Shown piece after piece: positions 51,773 to 61,525 of a DNA stretch of 64,000 nt. This stretch comes from Bacteroidales bacterium (GTDB lineage Bacteria; Bacteroidota; Bacteroidia; Bacteroidales; UBA932). Every line of letters starts with the position of its first letter. Positions within the stretch are counted from its first letter, which is position 1. The stretch lies in contig JAGDBO010000019.1 of the NCBI GenBank assembly GCA_017959005.1, positions 1-64,000 on the forward strand, in the 5' to 3' direction. The notes below the pieces were generated by a model, which had not been told where the DNA came from, did not search any database, and worked only from the letters and a program-made list of their open reading frames with translations. Both the position numbers and the translations under genes were made by a program.

Positions 51773-52690
51773 TTATTTCTCTTTTTTGCCTTTAGCCGCC
51801 AAATACTCAACTATAACTACAAGAGCAACACCGAGTACCGCCATTATTACTGCAGTGGCAATCTGAGGGCTTTTGCTGTAAATCTGCTCAAACTGAGAAG
51901 GTAAGATTGGACGACTTATGGCGTTGTCTCCCTCCTGCTGAATAATCTGCTGCCACGGCCATATCTTAATGAGTGATCCAACCATAAAGCCTGTAAGCAG
52001 GGCAATTGTCTGGTTGTACCATTGTTTGAGAAGATATCCGAGAAGGTGAGAGAAGGCAAGGATTCCGGCAACTGCACCAATACCGTAGAGCAGAAGACGC
52101 GTTTTGTTGAGGGTGCTTATGCTGTTCATAAGATCCTCATACTTAACCATAAGCACAAGCAGAAAGCTGCCTGAGATACCCGGGAGTATCATACCGCAAA
52201 CGCTTACTGCTCCTGCAATAAGAAGGAACCACCAAGTATCCGGTGTCTCTGTTGGAGAAGCCAGTGAAACCCAGATTGCTATGGCTGTGCCCAAAAGAAG
52301 GCTGAACCATACTCCAATGTTCCACTTCTTTATCTCTTTGGTAACGTACCAGCAGGAAACCAGTACAAGTCCAAAGAAGAATGACCAGATTGCAATAGGC
52401 TCGTTATGAAGCAGATAAACCATCAATTTAGCCAAAGAGAATGCGCTTATTGCAACACCCAGAAGAATGTAGAACAAAAAGACTATATCCGTCTGCTTTG
52501 CCCACTCTTTTATCTTTCCCTTAAAGAGAAGTTTTGTGGTGGTTACGTTAAAAGATTTAAGGGAGTTGATAAGTCTCTCGTAAATACCTGTAAGGAAGGC
52601 TATTGTACCGCCGCTCACACCCGGTATTACGTTGGCTGCACCAATTCCTATACCCTTAAGGGTAAGCATTATTCTCTCAGCAATAGTCAT
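51773..52690 (-). CDS. DUF368 membrane protein (polyprenyl-phosphate flippase family)
   Basis: 305 residues, about 8-9 membrane helices, with the family motifs GIGIGAANVIPGVSGGTIAFLTGIYE and MILPGISGSFLLVLMVKYE, two inverted halves each holding a PGxSG motif. DUF368 (PopT) proteins recycle undecaprenyl phosphate across the inner membrane, which would fit its place at the end of the polysaccharide gene string. It ends at the start of the tRNA-Arg region and follows the TPR gene by 10 bp. Confidence 0.9.
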   Translation of the reverse strand: MTIAERIMLTLKGIGIGAANVIPGVSGGTIAFLTGIYERLINSLKSFNVTTTKLLFKGKIKEWAKQTDIVFLFYILLGVAISAFSLAKLMVYLLHNEPIAIWSFFFGLVLVSCWYVTKEIKKWNIGVWFSLLLGTAIAIWVSLASPTETPDTWWFLLIAGAVSVCGMILPGISGSFLLVLMVKYEDLMNSISTLNKTRLLLYGIGAVAGILAFSHLLGYLLKQWYNQTIALLTGFMVGSLIKIWPWQQIIQQEGDNAISRPILPSQFEQIYSKSPQIATAVIMAVLGVALVVIVEYLAAKGKKEK

Positions 52691-52700
52691 AAGTCTGTCT

Positions 52701-53744
52701 TTAACGTTTTCTCATCTTTTTCCTGAGTTTCTTCTCAGTCTGAACCTCAGCCAAACCAATCAGAGCCATCTGGTGGTTAGGATCAAAAATCAGCGCCTTT
52801 CTGAGCAAAATCTCTGCCTGAGTAAGGTCTCCCAGATAGAGGTAACCCATTGCCAGGGAGGCTATGCCGTCCGGGGAGTTTTTCTCTATTTTATTGTACT
52901 CCTCAAGGTACTCAACAGCGGCTGTAAAAAGTCCCAGTTCTAAACATACGTGCCCCATATTAAACAGAGCACTAGGGTTTTTACTATTCAATGCAATTGC
53001 GTAGTCTAGTGCCTCGTGAGCCTTTCCAAAGAGTTGCTTTTTTGTGTAGATTGCACCCACATTGTACCAGACAATATCACTGAACGGATCCAAATCAAGG
53101 TACTTCTCGTAATAGTTCAGAGCCTCCTCGTTCTTCTCCAGTTTCTCATTGCAGAAGGCGTAGTCAAAATAGAGTGAGGCTATGTTCTCTGCCTTCTCCT
53201 TTGAGTGGTTCTTTTGGTTCCAAAGTTTGGTAAGTTGCTCTGTCCTATCCAGATAATAGAGAGCCTCTTCATACTCCCCAATTTCCATACAGTCCTGAGC
53301 CAGAGTATGAACGCTGTCACAGATATCCTCCGGGAAGGATTCAATCTCCATAGACTGGTTGAAGTAACCTCTTGCCTTTACAATATCCTTCATACCAATG
53401 TAAACCCTGCAGTATGAGAGAAGAATGTCTGAATTTGGAGGAAAAGAGTCTCTGTAGTTATCCAGAATTTCAATTGTCTTCTGGAACTCCTTGGCTATAA
53501 CCAGTGAGTCACAGTACTTTACAAGAAGTGAAGATGAATACGGGTGAGCGTTGAAACCCTCCTCTGCAGCCCTCTTTGCCTTAGGCTCATCGTTGAGGTC
53601 TATGTACCTGTCAACTATATACTCCCACTCATCCTCCTCAAACTCAGTTTGAGAGGGATTGTTGGAATTATAGCTGTCAAAGGCTGCCCTTAAGCGCTCG
53701 TTCTCCTCTTTTTCAAAGTTCTGATCTTCCCTATCCGTATTCAT
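52701..53744 (-). CDS. Tetratricopeptide-repeat protein
   Basis: 347 residues from the ATG at 53744 (MNTDREDQNFEKEENERLRAAFD). It has about eight TPR units (for example ALNYYEKYLDLDPFSDIVWYNVGAIYTKKQLFGKAHEALDYAIALNSKNPSALFNMGHVCLELG). No signal peptide and no enzyme domain, so it is a cytoplasmic scaffold of unknown partner. Placed between DUF368 and DUF4421 genes in the envelope string. Confidence 0.88.
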   Translation of the reverse strand: MNTDREDQNFEKEENERLRAAFDSYNSNNPSQTEFEEDEWEYIVDRYIDLNDEPKAKRAAEEGFNAHPYSSSLLVKYCDSLVIAKEFQKTIEILDNYRDSFPPNSDILLSYCRVYIGMKDIVKARGYFNQSMEIESFPEDICDSVHTLAQDCMEIGEYEEALYYLDRTEQLTKLWNQKNHSKEKAENIASLYFDYAFCNEKLEKNEEALNYYEKYLDLDPFSDIVWYNVGAIYTKKQLFGKAHEALDYAIALNSKNPSALFNMGHVCLELGLFTAAVEYLEEYNKIEKNSPDGIASLAMGYLYLGDLTQAEILLRKALIFDPNHQMALIGLAEVQTEKKLRKKMRKR

Positions 53745-53781
53745 AGGGCGCAAAGGTAATAAAATATTACGATTCCGCACT

Positions 53782-54912
53782 TTAGAAGCGGACGCCTATG
53801 AAGGCACGGACAATCCAGTCATCTGTTGTCATGAAGTAGGTTTTCTTGTGCCCTACTCTAAAGTGATTGAAGAATCCGGAAATGCCGAATATGAATCTGT
53901 CATTAGGATAGTAACTAATTGAGCTTCTGAGCATATAGGTATAGGAGACGTGAGTGTTGCCTCCAAAAAACCTCATCTGCAAATCCTTTTCTTCTTCTGA
54001 CCATTCTCCGGATAATTTGGTTACGGATTTGGTGGTAATCAAAAGCATAGGCAGAACGGATGCATGAATAGTCCAACCTTTATATGGAACCCAGTTGTAT
54101 GCGTAACCTGCTCCAATAGCCCCCTGACGGAGTTGTATTTTGTCTATACCACCAAGACACAATGCAAACAGAAAAGATTCAATAGCCTGTCCAGGATTAG
54201 AATCAATATCCTTAGGCATCATTAAAGACAAACGGTTTTGAAAGAGAGTCAAGCCTGCAATAATACTACCGGCACTCTTTTTCTGGTACTTAGAATAACT
54301 CATTGCGGCATTGTAGGAGAACTTCTTGGAGTTGAACACATAGTAGGCATTGAGTATAAATGACTCTACTTTCATTGAGTTTGTACTAAAACTGGTCTTT
54401 CCTTCCTCACCGTCACTCTTAATATACAAGCTGCCGGTTAGAGCCTTTGTAGAGTGAAAACGAAACTCACCTCCTATAGGTGAGGAATACATTGTAAATG
54501 AGAGGTCTTTATTGTAATGCTTGTTTACATCCCAAGAGTAGCTTAATCCGTACCCCATAAAATAGGCTCCGAAAGAGAGCTGATTCTGAAGTTTAGACCT
54601 AAGATTAATTACAACTTTATCCAAGTTAAAATAATCTCCATCGTCCAAATCAAATTCCAAATTTTTGCTCTGAAGTTTCAGATGCACATCTGCAAGGTAA
54701 GTGTTGGTGAAGATGGACCACCTCTTTTTAGGAGCTCCTATATAGCTGGTATCCACCCCGCTAAGTTCATTCTTCTCTATATAATCAACTATCTGGTCAA
54801 TACCTGAACGGAATGCGCTTTTTGGTTTTTCTATTGCTATCTGATCAGTTTCCTGAGAGAAGGAAACCAACGGAATAATCAATAAAGTAATGAATAAAAG
54901 AGAGCGTTTCAT
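53782..54912 (-). CDS. DUF4421-family outer-membrane protein
   Basis: 376 residues with a signal peptide (MKRSLLFITLLIIPLVSFSQ). The mature part has alternating hydrophobic residues and aromatic ends typical of a beta-barrel (GAYFMGYGLSYSW, KFSYNAAMSYSKYQKK, DRFIFGISGFFNHFRVG) and a C-terminal IVRAFIGVRF. DUF4421 is a Bacteroidota-restricted family of unknown function. It follows the Gfo/Idh gene by 11 bp, suggesting a surface partner for the glycan system. Confidence 0.82.
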   Translation of the reverse strand: MKRSLLFITLLIIPLVSFSQETDQIAIEKPKSAFRSGIDQIVDYIEKNELSGVDTSYIGAPKKRWSIFTNTYLADVHLKLQSKNLEFDLDDGDYFNLDKVVINLRSKLQNQLSFGAYFMGYGLSYSWDVNKHYNKDLSFTMYSSPIGGEFRFHSTKALTGSLYIKSDGEEGKTSFSTNSMKVESFILNAYYVFNSKKFSYNAAMSYSKYQKKSAGSIIAGLTLFQNRLSLMMPKDIDSNPGQAIESFLFALCLGGIDKIQLRQGAIGAGYAYNWVPYKGWTIHASVLPMLLITTKSVTKLSGEWSEEEKDLQMRFFGGNTHVSYTYMLRSSISYYPNDRFIFGISGFFNHFRVGHKKTYFMTTDDWIVRAFIGVRF

Positions 54913-54923
54913 AATATGTGTTT

Positions 54924-55901
54924 TTATCTGTTGTCTGAATAGCCGAAAGGATGCGGAGCCAGAGGGAGTTTGGCAAGCGGGTGATAATCACCCTTTAAGC
55001 CAACCGGGGTGGCGTTACGGATCTGGCTCACAATCTCAATACAAGGACGTGCCTCGCTGATTCTGAAGCCCTTACCGCTGAGGATTTTCTCATAGCTTAC
55101 GGTGTGGAGTTCAGTAAAACCTGCGCTGAATTCAAACTCGTCACCGTCTATGTTGAGAGTTCTATAGGTTCTCTTCTCTCCCTGAACGGCGTTTTCCGGA
55201 AGGCATTCCGCATTGATAGAGAGGAAGTAACGGACTCTTGCACGCTTGAGTTCAAGATAACCGGCCACGCGGTCAAAACTCATAACGTGAACAATGTTCT
55301 TCTGAACCGGACCGAATATCCACTGAAGCATATCATAGAAGTGTACGCCAATGTTGGTAGCAACGCCGCCGCTCTTGTGGATATCACCCTTCCAGGAGGC
55401 GTAATACCATTTACCTCTGGAAGTTATGTAGGTAAGGTCAACATCATAGATCTTATCTTTTGGACCGTTATCCACCTTGTTTTTAAGGGCTATGATACTG
55501 TCGTGAAGCCTGAGCTGCAAGATGGTATAGGCTTTATGGCCCGTCTCCTTCTCCAGTTCTACAAGGTTGTCTATGTTGTAAGGGTTGAGTACCAGCGGTT
55601 TTTCACAGATGACATCACATCCCAGCCTGAGGCCGTAACGAATAAAGGCATCGTGAGTATAGTTTGGGGTGCAGATGGAGAGCCAGTGAAGCGGGTCACT
55701 GGTTCTCATACGCTTGGAGCAGAAGCGGTCAAACTGCTCGTTTTCAGTGTAAAAGGAGCACTCCGGGAATGAACTGTCCAGACGTCCCACACTGTCAAAC
55801 TTATCGTATGCTACGAGCAGGTTATTGCCCGTATCCTTAATTGCCTTAATATGTCTGGGAGCAATATAACCTGCTGCCCCTATCAGTGCAAAATTCAACA
55901 T
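54924..55901 (-). CDS. Gfo/Idh/MocA oxidoreductase, WbpB/WlbA-like
   Basis: 325 residues. NAD-binding start NFALIGAAGYIAPRHIKAIKDTGN, the family core CDVICEKPLVLNPYN with the EKP motif, and the C-terminal half GGVATNIGVHFYDMLQW with His/Asp. The closest recognised relatives are WbpB/WlbA, which oxidise C3 of UDP-GlcNAc uronate. Together with the UDP-sugar dehydrogenase in the same string it would make a 3-keto then amino-sugar uronate for an O-antigen or capsule. No matching aminotransferase (WbpE) is in the window. Confidence 0.82.
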   Translation of the reverse strand: MLNFALIGAAGYIAPRHIKAIKDTGNNLLVAYDKFDSVGRLDSSFPECSFYTENEQFDRFCSKRMRTSDPLHWLSICTPNYTHDAFIRYGLRLGCDVICEKPLVLNPYNIDNLVELEKETGHKAYTILQLRLHDSIIALKNKVDNGPKDKIYDVDLTYITSRGKWYYASWKGDIHKSGGVATNIGVHFYDMLQWIFGPVQKNIVHVMSFDRVAGYLELKRARVRYFLSINAECLPENAVQGEKRTYRTLNIDGDEFEFSAGFTELHTVSYEKILSGKGFRISEARPCIEIVSQIRNATPVGLKGDYHPLAKLPLAPHPFGYSDNR

Positions 55902-55912
55902 ATTGCAATATA

Positions 55913-58900
55913 CTAAAAAGATTCCAAAGTACAGTACTTTAGCAGTATCTCCAGCGGATGGTGCGCCCTGATTCCCGTGCCGTCCAGTATCTGCTGGCGG
56001 CAGCTTGTACCGGGCGCAAGTACAAACAGCGGAGATTTAGCCTTGTTGCCTTCCGCCCCTTTATGCTCTCTAACTGCCTTTCTTACAGCCGGAAAGAGGA
56101 CCATCTCCCCTATCTCGATAGATTTTTTGTAATGCTCCTTCTCATACCCGAAACTACCGGCCATACCGCAGCAACTGCTCGGAATGACATTTACCTTAGC
56201 ACCCTGTAACAGAGCAGTGAGCACCCTCTGAGTCTTCTCAATTCCAACCAGAGATTTTTGGTGGCAGTGGCCGTGGAGGAATATCTCCATCTCATCATTT
56301 GAGAAACTCTCAGGAGATATACGTCCCGCCTCTATCTCCCTGAGTATAAACTCGTCATACAGGAGCGCATTCTTTGCAAGAGCGGTTGCTTTCTCCTCCA
56401 GCTTTTCATTTACAAGATCCGGATACTCGTCTCTGAAGGAGAGAATGCAAGATGATTCAATGCCCACCAGAGGAGTCTCTTTTGATATAATTGGAGAGAG
56501 AAGTTCTACGTTTTTGTTTGCATATCTCTTTGCCAGTTTTAGGCAGCCTTTGGAGATGGCGGCACGTCCGCTCTCAACGTGACGTGGTATTTCTACCTCA
56601 TAACCAAGCTTTAAGAGAAGTTGTGCAAACGCCAGTCCCAGTTCCGCCTCCTGGTTATTGGTGAACTCGTCTGCAAAGAGATAGACTTTGCCTTTGCTAT
56701 TTTGTTGTCTATATTTTTCCGCTTCCCTCTTTACAAGTTTTTGCATAGTGAAACGGCTGAGCGTTGGAATATGACGCTCAGCAGCAAAGTGTACAACGCT
56801 CTTAATCAGGCGTTCCGGAAGAGAGTTGGTTGCAAAGAAATTATAGAGCGGTCTTATGGTGCGGCCCAGTTTTTCAAAGAGAGCCATACGGGCAATCATC
56901 CATATCTTAAGCGGCGTACCCTCCGCATCCCACTTATGCTGAAGCAGTTCCGCACGTATACGGGTCATATCCACGTTGGAAGGGCACTCGCTCTTGCACC
57001 CCTTGCAGGCAAGACAGGAGGACAGAACCTCCTCAATCTCAGGCGCTTTTACAAGTTCCTTGAAGGAAATTTTTGATTGCTGTGACGGATTTCCATAGGT
57101 CAGAAGTTCCCTTAAAACGTTGGCTCTTGCACGGGTAGTAGCGGTCTCCTCCATTGAAGATTTGAAGGAAGGACACATTGTTCCGCCAATAAGGTTGGAA
57201 CGGCGGCAGACACCTGCACCGTTGCATTGCTCTATATTTGAGAGGAATGCGTAAGGCTGAGTTTCATTGTGAGTAAAGCCTCTGTTCCAGCGGAAGTAGG
57301 TCTTCTGTGGAAGGTTGTATTCAAGAGTTGTTATAAACCTCAGATACTCATCCATTGGAGGAGTATCAACAATCTTACCCATATTGAAGAGTCCGTCTGG
57401 ATCCCAGAGCCTTTTAATCTCACGCATCATCTCATAGACCCTCTCTCCATACATAAGAGGAATGAATTCCCCTCTCAGTCTTCCGTCTCCGTGCTCGCCG
57501 CTGAGTGAACCGCGGTGCTTTTTAACTATTTGGGCGGAGAGAGTGGCAACCTCTCTAAACCTCTTAATATCTGATAGTTCCTTGAGGTTGAGAATAGGTC
57601 TTAAGTGAAGTTCTCCGGTACTTATATGGCCGTAGTAGACGCACTCAAGGTTGAGTTCACCCAGCATCTTCTTTACATCTGCAATATACTCCGGCATTCT
57701 TGATGGAGAGACAGCGGTATCCTCAATAACGCCAAAAGGTTTTGCATCTCCCTTCATACCGCTCAGTACTCCTAAGCCCGCCTTTCTGAGGTTCCAGACC
57801 CTCTCAATGTCTTTGCCGTAAACTCTTGTGCAGCAATATGCTAAGTGTCTATTCTCTATAACGTCCTTCTCAAAGGCAGCGGCATACTCCTCCATCTTTT
57901 CTCCCTCAAACTCCGCAATAATCAGCGCCTCTGGTTCTCCCTTTACAAAGAAGAAATTACGCTGTTGCTCAATGTTGGTTCTTGAGAGCGATAGAATTTG
58001 ACCATCCATAAGTTCCACTGCCACAGGAGAATGAGACAGAGCAACAAGGTTGGCGTAAAGAGAATCTTCCAAAGAGTTGCAGTGAGCGCATACAACCATT
58101 CTTTCCTTTGGAGGAATGGTATTGAGTGAGAGTTTAACCTCCGTTATAAAGGCAAGAGTTCCCTCGCTGCCGCAGAGCAGTTTACAGAGGTTTATAACTC
58201 TCTCTTTCAGAGGTTTACTCTGGTTTACAACATCTTCAATTACCTCATCTATTGCATAGCCGGTGCTGCGTCTTCTAAGAGATTTATCCGGAAAACTTTG
58301 TTCTACCTGATTTGTTACAGTGTTGTCCAGCCCCCACCTAATCAGCTGAGAGTAAATGCAACAAATAAGGGTTGAATTCTTTTGATTGTTGTTCCAGAAC
58401 TCCTCTCCAAAGCGCTCCTCCAACTCCTTTATTGTGTAATCCTTAAAAAGCTCAATTGAACCGTCGCTGAGAATTACCTCAGCCTCAAGCAGATGGTGGC
58501 GTGTACTGCCATAGACTAAAGAGTGGGTTCCGCAGGAGTTGTTGCCCACCATTCCGCCAACGCAGCAGCGGTTGCTTGTGGAGGTTTCCGGTGAGAAGAA
58601 GAGATTATATGGCTTTAGGGCAAGGTTGAGTTCATCACGTACCACTCCGGGCTGCACTCTTACCCATTGCTCTTCCTTATTGATTTCCAGGATTTTGTTC
58701 CAATGTTTGGAAATGTCGCAGACAATACCGCTTCCTACAACCTGCCCTGCAATGGAGGTTCCGCCGGCTCTTGGAATAATATCCAGATTGTTCTCTTTTG
58801 TGGTTTTAAGGAGTGAGAGAACATCCTCCTTATCCTTTGGATAGCAGACACCATAAGGCATTTGCCTATAGCAACTTGCATCTGTTGCATAGGAAATTCT

Positions 58901-58930
58901 GTGAATATTGTCCCTTAAGATTTCTGCCAT
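55913..58930 (-). CDS. FAD-linked oxidase fused to Fe-S/CCG dehydrogenase domain (GlcD/GlcF-like)
   Basis: 1005 residues. The N-terminal FAD domain has PRAGGTSIAGQVVGSGIVCD and GGMVGNNSCGTHSLVYGSTRHH, followed by a FAD_oxidase C domain with SGEHGDGRLRGEF (about 460). Two 4Fe-4S ligands sets appear near 580 and 650, including CLACKGCKSECPSNVDM. The C-terminus has two CCG-type motifs, HGHCHQKSL and SSCCGMAGSFGYE. This fusion oxidises a 2-hydroxy acid (lactate or glycolate type) and passes electrons to quinone. Its place inside a polysaccharide string is unusual. Confidence 0.9.
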   Translation of the reverse strand: MAEILRDNIHRISYATDASCYRQMPYGVCYPKDKEDVLSLLKTTKENNLDIIPRAGGTSIAGQVVGSGIVCDISKHWNKILEINKEEQWVRVQPGVVRDELNLALKPYNLFFSPETSTSNRCCVGGMVGNNSCGTHSLVYGSTRHHLLEAEVILSDGSIELFKDYTIKELEERFGEEFWNNNQKNSTLICCIYSQLIRWGLDNTVTNQVEQSFPDKSLRRRSTGYAIDEVIEDVVNQSKPLKERVINLCKLLCGSEGTLAFITEVKLSLNTIPPKERMVVCAHCNSLEDSLYANLVALSHSPVAVELMDGQILSLSRTNIEQQRNFFFVKGEPEALIIAEFEGEKMEEYAAAFEKDVIENRHLAYCCTRVYGKDIERVWNLRKAGLGVLSGMKGDAKPFGVIEDTAVSPSRMPEYIADVKKMLGELNLECVYYGHISTGELHLRPILNLKELSDIKRFREVATLSAQIVKKHRGSLSGEHGDGRLRGEFIPLMYGERVYEMMREIKRLWDPDGLFNMGKIVDTPPMDEYLRFITTLEYNLPQKTYFRWNRGFTHNETQPYAFLSNIEQCNGAGVCRRSNLIGGTMCPSFKSSMEETATTRARANVLRELLTYGNPSQQSKISFKELVKAPEIEEVLSSCLACKGCKSECPSNVDMTRIRAELLQHKWDAEGTPLKIWMIARMALFEKLGRTIRPLYNFFATNSLPERLIKSVVHFAAERHIPTLSRFTMQKLVKREAEKYRQQNSKGKVYLFADEFTNNQEAELGLAFAQLLLKLGYEVEIPRHVESGRAAISKGCLKLAKRYANKNVELLSPIISKETPLVGIESSCILSFRDEYPDLVNEKLEEKATALAKNALLYDEFILREIEAGRISPESFSNDEMEIFLHGHCHQKSLVGIEKTQRVLTALLQGAKVNVIPSSCCGMAGSFGYEKEHYKKSIEIGEMVLFPAVRKAVREHKGAEGNKAKSPLFVLAPGTSCRQQILDGTGIRAHHPLEILLKYCTLESF

Positions 58931-58942
58931 GAAGCACTTAGA

Positions 58943-60214
58943 TTAGAGGCTCCAATAACCCAGCTTCTTAATCTTCCCCCTATAGAGACCTTTGATATCA
59001 ACAATCAGAGCGTTAGGTTTGCAGAGTAAGATGAAATCCTTCTCCTTGAGGTTTCTCATCTGCTTGTGTGCAACCGCCACAACTACAGCGTCATACCCCT
59101 TGCCAATCTTATCCGTCATAGTGATGCCGTAAACCCTCTTTACCTCATCCTTATCTGCGTACGGGTCATAGACCTCAGTCTTTACTCCGTAACTGTGAAG
59201 CTCCTCTATTATATTGACTACCTTGGAGTTGCGGATATCTGAAACATCCTCTTTGAAGGTAATTCCAAGAACCAGCACCTTAACATCCTTAATCTGTTTG
59301 CCGGCCTTTATGAGTTCCTTCACAACCTTCTTTCCAATGTATCCGCCCATAGAGTCGTTTACAAAACGGCCGGCATTGATAACTTTGGTATGATACTTCA
59401 GTTTATATGCCTTATGTACAAGATAATACGGATCTACACCAATGCAGTGACCGCCCACCAGACCAGGGTAGAATTTAAGGAAGTTCCACTTGGTTCCTGC
59501 AGCCTCAAGCACATCATAAGTATTGATGCCCATCCTTCCAAAGAGAATGGAGAGTTCATTCATAAGGGCAATGTTTACATCCCTCTGAGTGTTCTCAATA
59601 ATCTTTGCTGCCTCTGCAACTTTTATGGACTGAGCCTTGTGAACTCCGGCCTCTATTATGCTTCCGTAGAGTGCTGCAACTCTCTCAAGGGCAGCATTAT
59701 CCGAACCGGAAACAATCTTTACGGTGTTCTTCAGTGTATGAACTTTATCTCCCGGATTAATTCTCTCCGGAGAGTAACCCACTTTGAAATCCTTTCCAAA
59801 CTTCAGACCTGAGAACTTCTCCAACACAGGAACGCAATCCTCCTCCGTACACCCCGGATAAACAGTAGATTCATAGACAACGCAGTCTCCCTTCTTGAGA
59901 ACCTTTCCCACAATTTCAGAGGCGGAGAGCAGAGGTTTAAGATCCGGTTCGTTGGCCTCAGTAACAGGAGTAGGAACTGCTACGACAAAGAAAGTAGCAC
60001 TCTTAATATCTTCAATATCAGAAGAGAAAGTAATGTTCTTGTTCTTAAAGTCTGAAGGCTTCAACTCCTTGGAAGGGTCAATTCCCCTCTTCAGTTTTAA
60101 GACTCTCTCTCTGTCTATTTCAAATCCTATTACCTGATACTTCTCCGCAAAGGCCAAAGCCAGAGGAAGTCCCACGTAACCAAGACCGATAACTGCAATT
60201 TTCTCTCTTTTCAT
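58943..60214 (-). CDS. UDP-N-acetyl-hexosamine 6-dehydrogenase (WbpA/TviB-like)
   Basis: 423 residues. NAD site KIAVIGLGYVGLPLALAFAEKYQVIGFEID, then VPTPVTEANEPDLKPL, YSPERINPGD and the catalytic Cys in GLVGGHCIGVDPYYL. It is the TviB/WbpA branch of nucleotide-sugar dehydrogenases that turns UDP-GlcNAc into UDP-GlcNAcA. It precedes the FAD fusion by 12 bp and supplies the substrate expected for the Gfo/Idh protein downstream. Confidence 0.9.
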   Translation of the reverse strand: MKREKIAVIGLGYVGLPLALAFAEKYQVIGFEIDRERVLKLKRGIDPSKELKPSDFKNKNITFSSDIEDIKSATFFVVAVPTPVTEANEPDLKPLLSASEIVGKVLKKGDCVVYESTVYPGCTEEDCVPVLEKFSGLKFGKDFKVGYSPERINPGDKVHTLKNTVKIVSGSDNAALERVAALYGSIIEAGVHKAQSIKVAEAAKIIENTQRDVNIALMNELSILFGRMGINTYDVLEAAGTKWNFLKFYPGLVGGHCIGVDPYYLVHKAYKLKYHTKVINAGRFVNDSMGGYIGKKVVKELIKAGKQIKDVKVLVLGITFKEDVSDIRNSKVVNIIEELHSYGVKTEVYDPYADKDEVKRVYGITMTDKIGKGYDAVVVAVAHKQMRNLKEKDFILLCKPNALIVDIKGLYRGKIKKLGYWSL

Positions 60215-60224
60215 TTTAGGGTAA

Positions 60225-61520
60225 CTATTTTGAAGGGCGTCCCAGAAGTTTATACAAATTGTTCTTGTAAACCTCTACCGCCGGTTGGTCAAACGGATTG
60301 ACTCCCAGCATATAAGCGGAAACAGCACAGGATACTTCAAAGAAGTAGAAGAGCATTCCCATATTCCACTCGTCTATCTTCTCCAGTTCAATATAGATGT
60401 TAGGAACACCGCCGCTGGTGTGAGCCATACGGGTTCCCTCCTCTGCTGCACGGTTAATGTTCTCCAGGGTCCAACCCTTAAGGTAGTCCAATCCGTCCAG
60501 ATTATCTGAAGATGAAGGAATTATAACCTCAACCTCCTTGCTGCCTGCAAGTATTGCGGTCTCAAACATAATTCTCTCACCGTCCTGGATATACTGTCCA
60601 ACTGAGTGCAAATCTGTTGTAAGATCCAGAGTAGCAGGGAATAATCCCTTATGCTCCTTACCCTCGCTCTCTGCAAAGAGTTGCTTTAGCCACTCACCCA
60701 GATATTTGAGTTTAGGGTGATAGTTTATAAAGACCTCTATCTTCTTTCCGGACCTGTACATCAGGTTTCTGAGAGCGGCATAGCGCAATGCGGGGTTGTC
60801 ATCTGATATCTCAAGTACGTGGTTCATAGCCTCGGCAGCTCCGCCCATAAAGGTCTCAATATTAAAACCGGCAACTGCAATAGGGAGCAGGCCGACGGCA
60901 GAAAGCACTGAGTATCTGCCTCCTACATTACCCGGCAGGGAGAGTGAGACGTAGCCGTACTTCTCACTCATTGCTCTCAGAGCACCGTTACTCTGATCCG
61001 TTACCGTTATGATTCTGCGTCTTGTATCCTCAACTCCAAAGCGGTCAATCATCTGCTTTCTCAAGATTCTGAAAGCAAGGGCGCTCTCCAGTGTTGTACC
61101 TGATTTTGAGATTACTATAAGACCGTAAGATTTCTTTTTAAGATAACCCAAAAGGTCACTCATATAATCCTCACTGAGTGAGTAACCGGCAAAGACTATA
61201 TGTGGAGCGTTTCTCTCTCCTGCAGATGCAAAACTGTGAGAGAAAGCCTCCAATGCACACTTGGCACCAAGGAACGAGCCCCCTATTCCCACAATTACAA
61301 CAACATCCATTACGTTAATCCAGCGGTTTGCAATCATCTGGCAATCCGCAATCAACTTACTGTTGTCATCTTTAGGAAGGGTAAGCCAGCCGTTCATCTT
61401 TCCGCCACGGCCCTGACCTGATAACAAAACTTTAAGGGCAGATTTTGCACTCTCAAGTGCAGCATTGTAATCTTTTGCAGAGACGAACTTCTCTGCCATC
61501 TCCGTCTTCAGTTCAAGCAT
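60225..61520 (-). CDS. pgi: Glucose-6-phosphate isomerase
   Basis: 431 residues, the shorter bacterial type. The SIS pieces are VVVIVGIGGSFLGAKCALEAFSH, YGLIVISKSGTTLESALAFRILR and the active-site region LPGNVGGRYSVLSAVGLLPIAVAG with GVNPFDQPAVEVYKNNLYKLL at the end. It interconverts glucose-6-P and fructose-6-P, feeding both glycolysis and nucleotide-sugar synthesis. It starts 5 bp after the CapD gene ends. Confidence 0.96.
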   Translation of the reverse strand: MLELKTEMAEKFVSAKDYNAALESAKSALKVLLSGQGRGGKMNGWLTLPKDDNSKLIADCQMIANRWINVMDVVVIVGIGGSFLGAKCALEAFSHSFASAGERNAPHIVFAGYSLSEDYMSDLLGYLKKKSYGLIVISKSGTTLESALAFRILRKQMIDRFGVEDTRRRIITVTDQSNGALRAMSEKYGYVSLSLPGNVGGRYSVLSAVGLLPIAVAGFNIETFMGGAAEAMNHVLEISDDNPALRYAALRNLMYRSGKKIEVFINYHPKLKYLGEWLKQLFAESEGKEHKGLFPATLDLTTDLHSVGQYIQDGERIMFETAILAGSKEVEVIIPSSSDNLDGLDYLKGWTLENINRAAEEGTRMAHTSGGVPNIYIELEKIDEWNMGMLFYFFEVSCAVSAYMLGVNPFDQPAVEVYKNNLYKLLGRPSK

Positions 61521-61525
61521 ACCGA

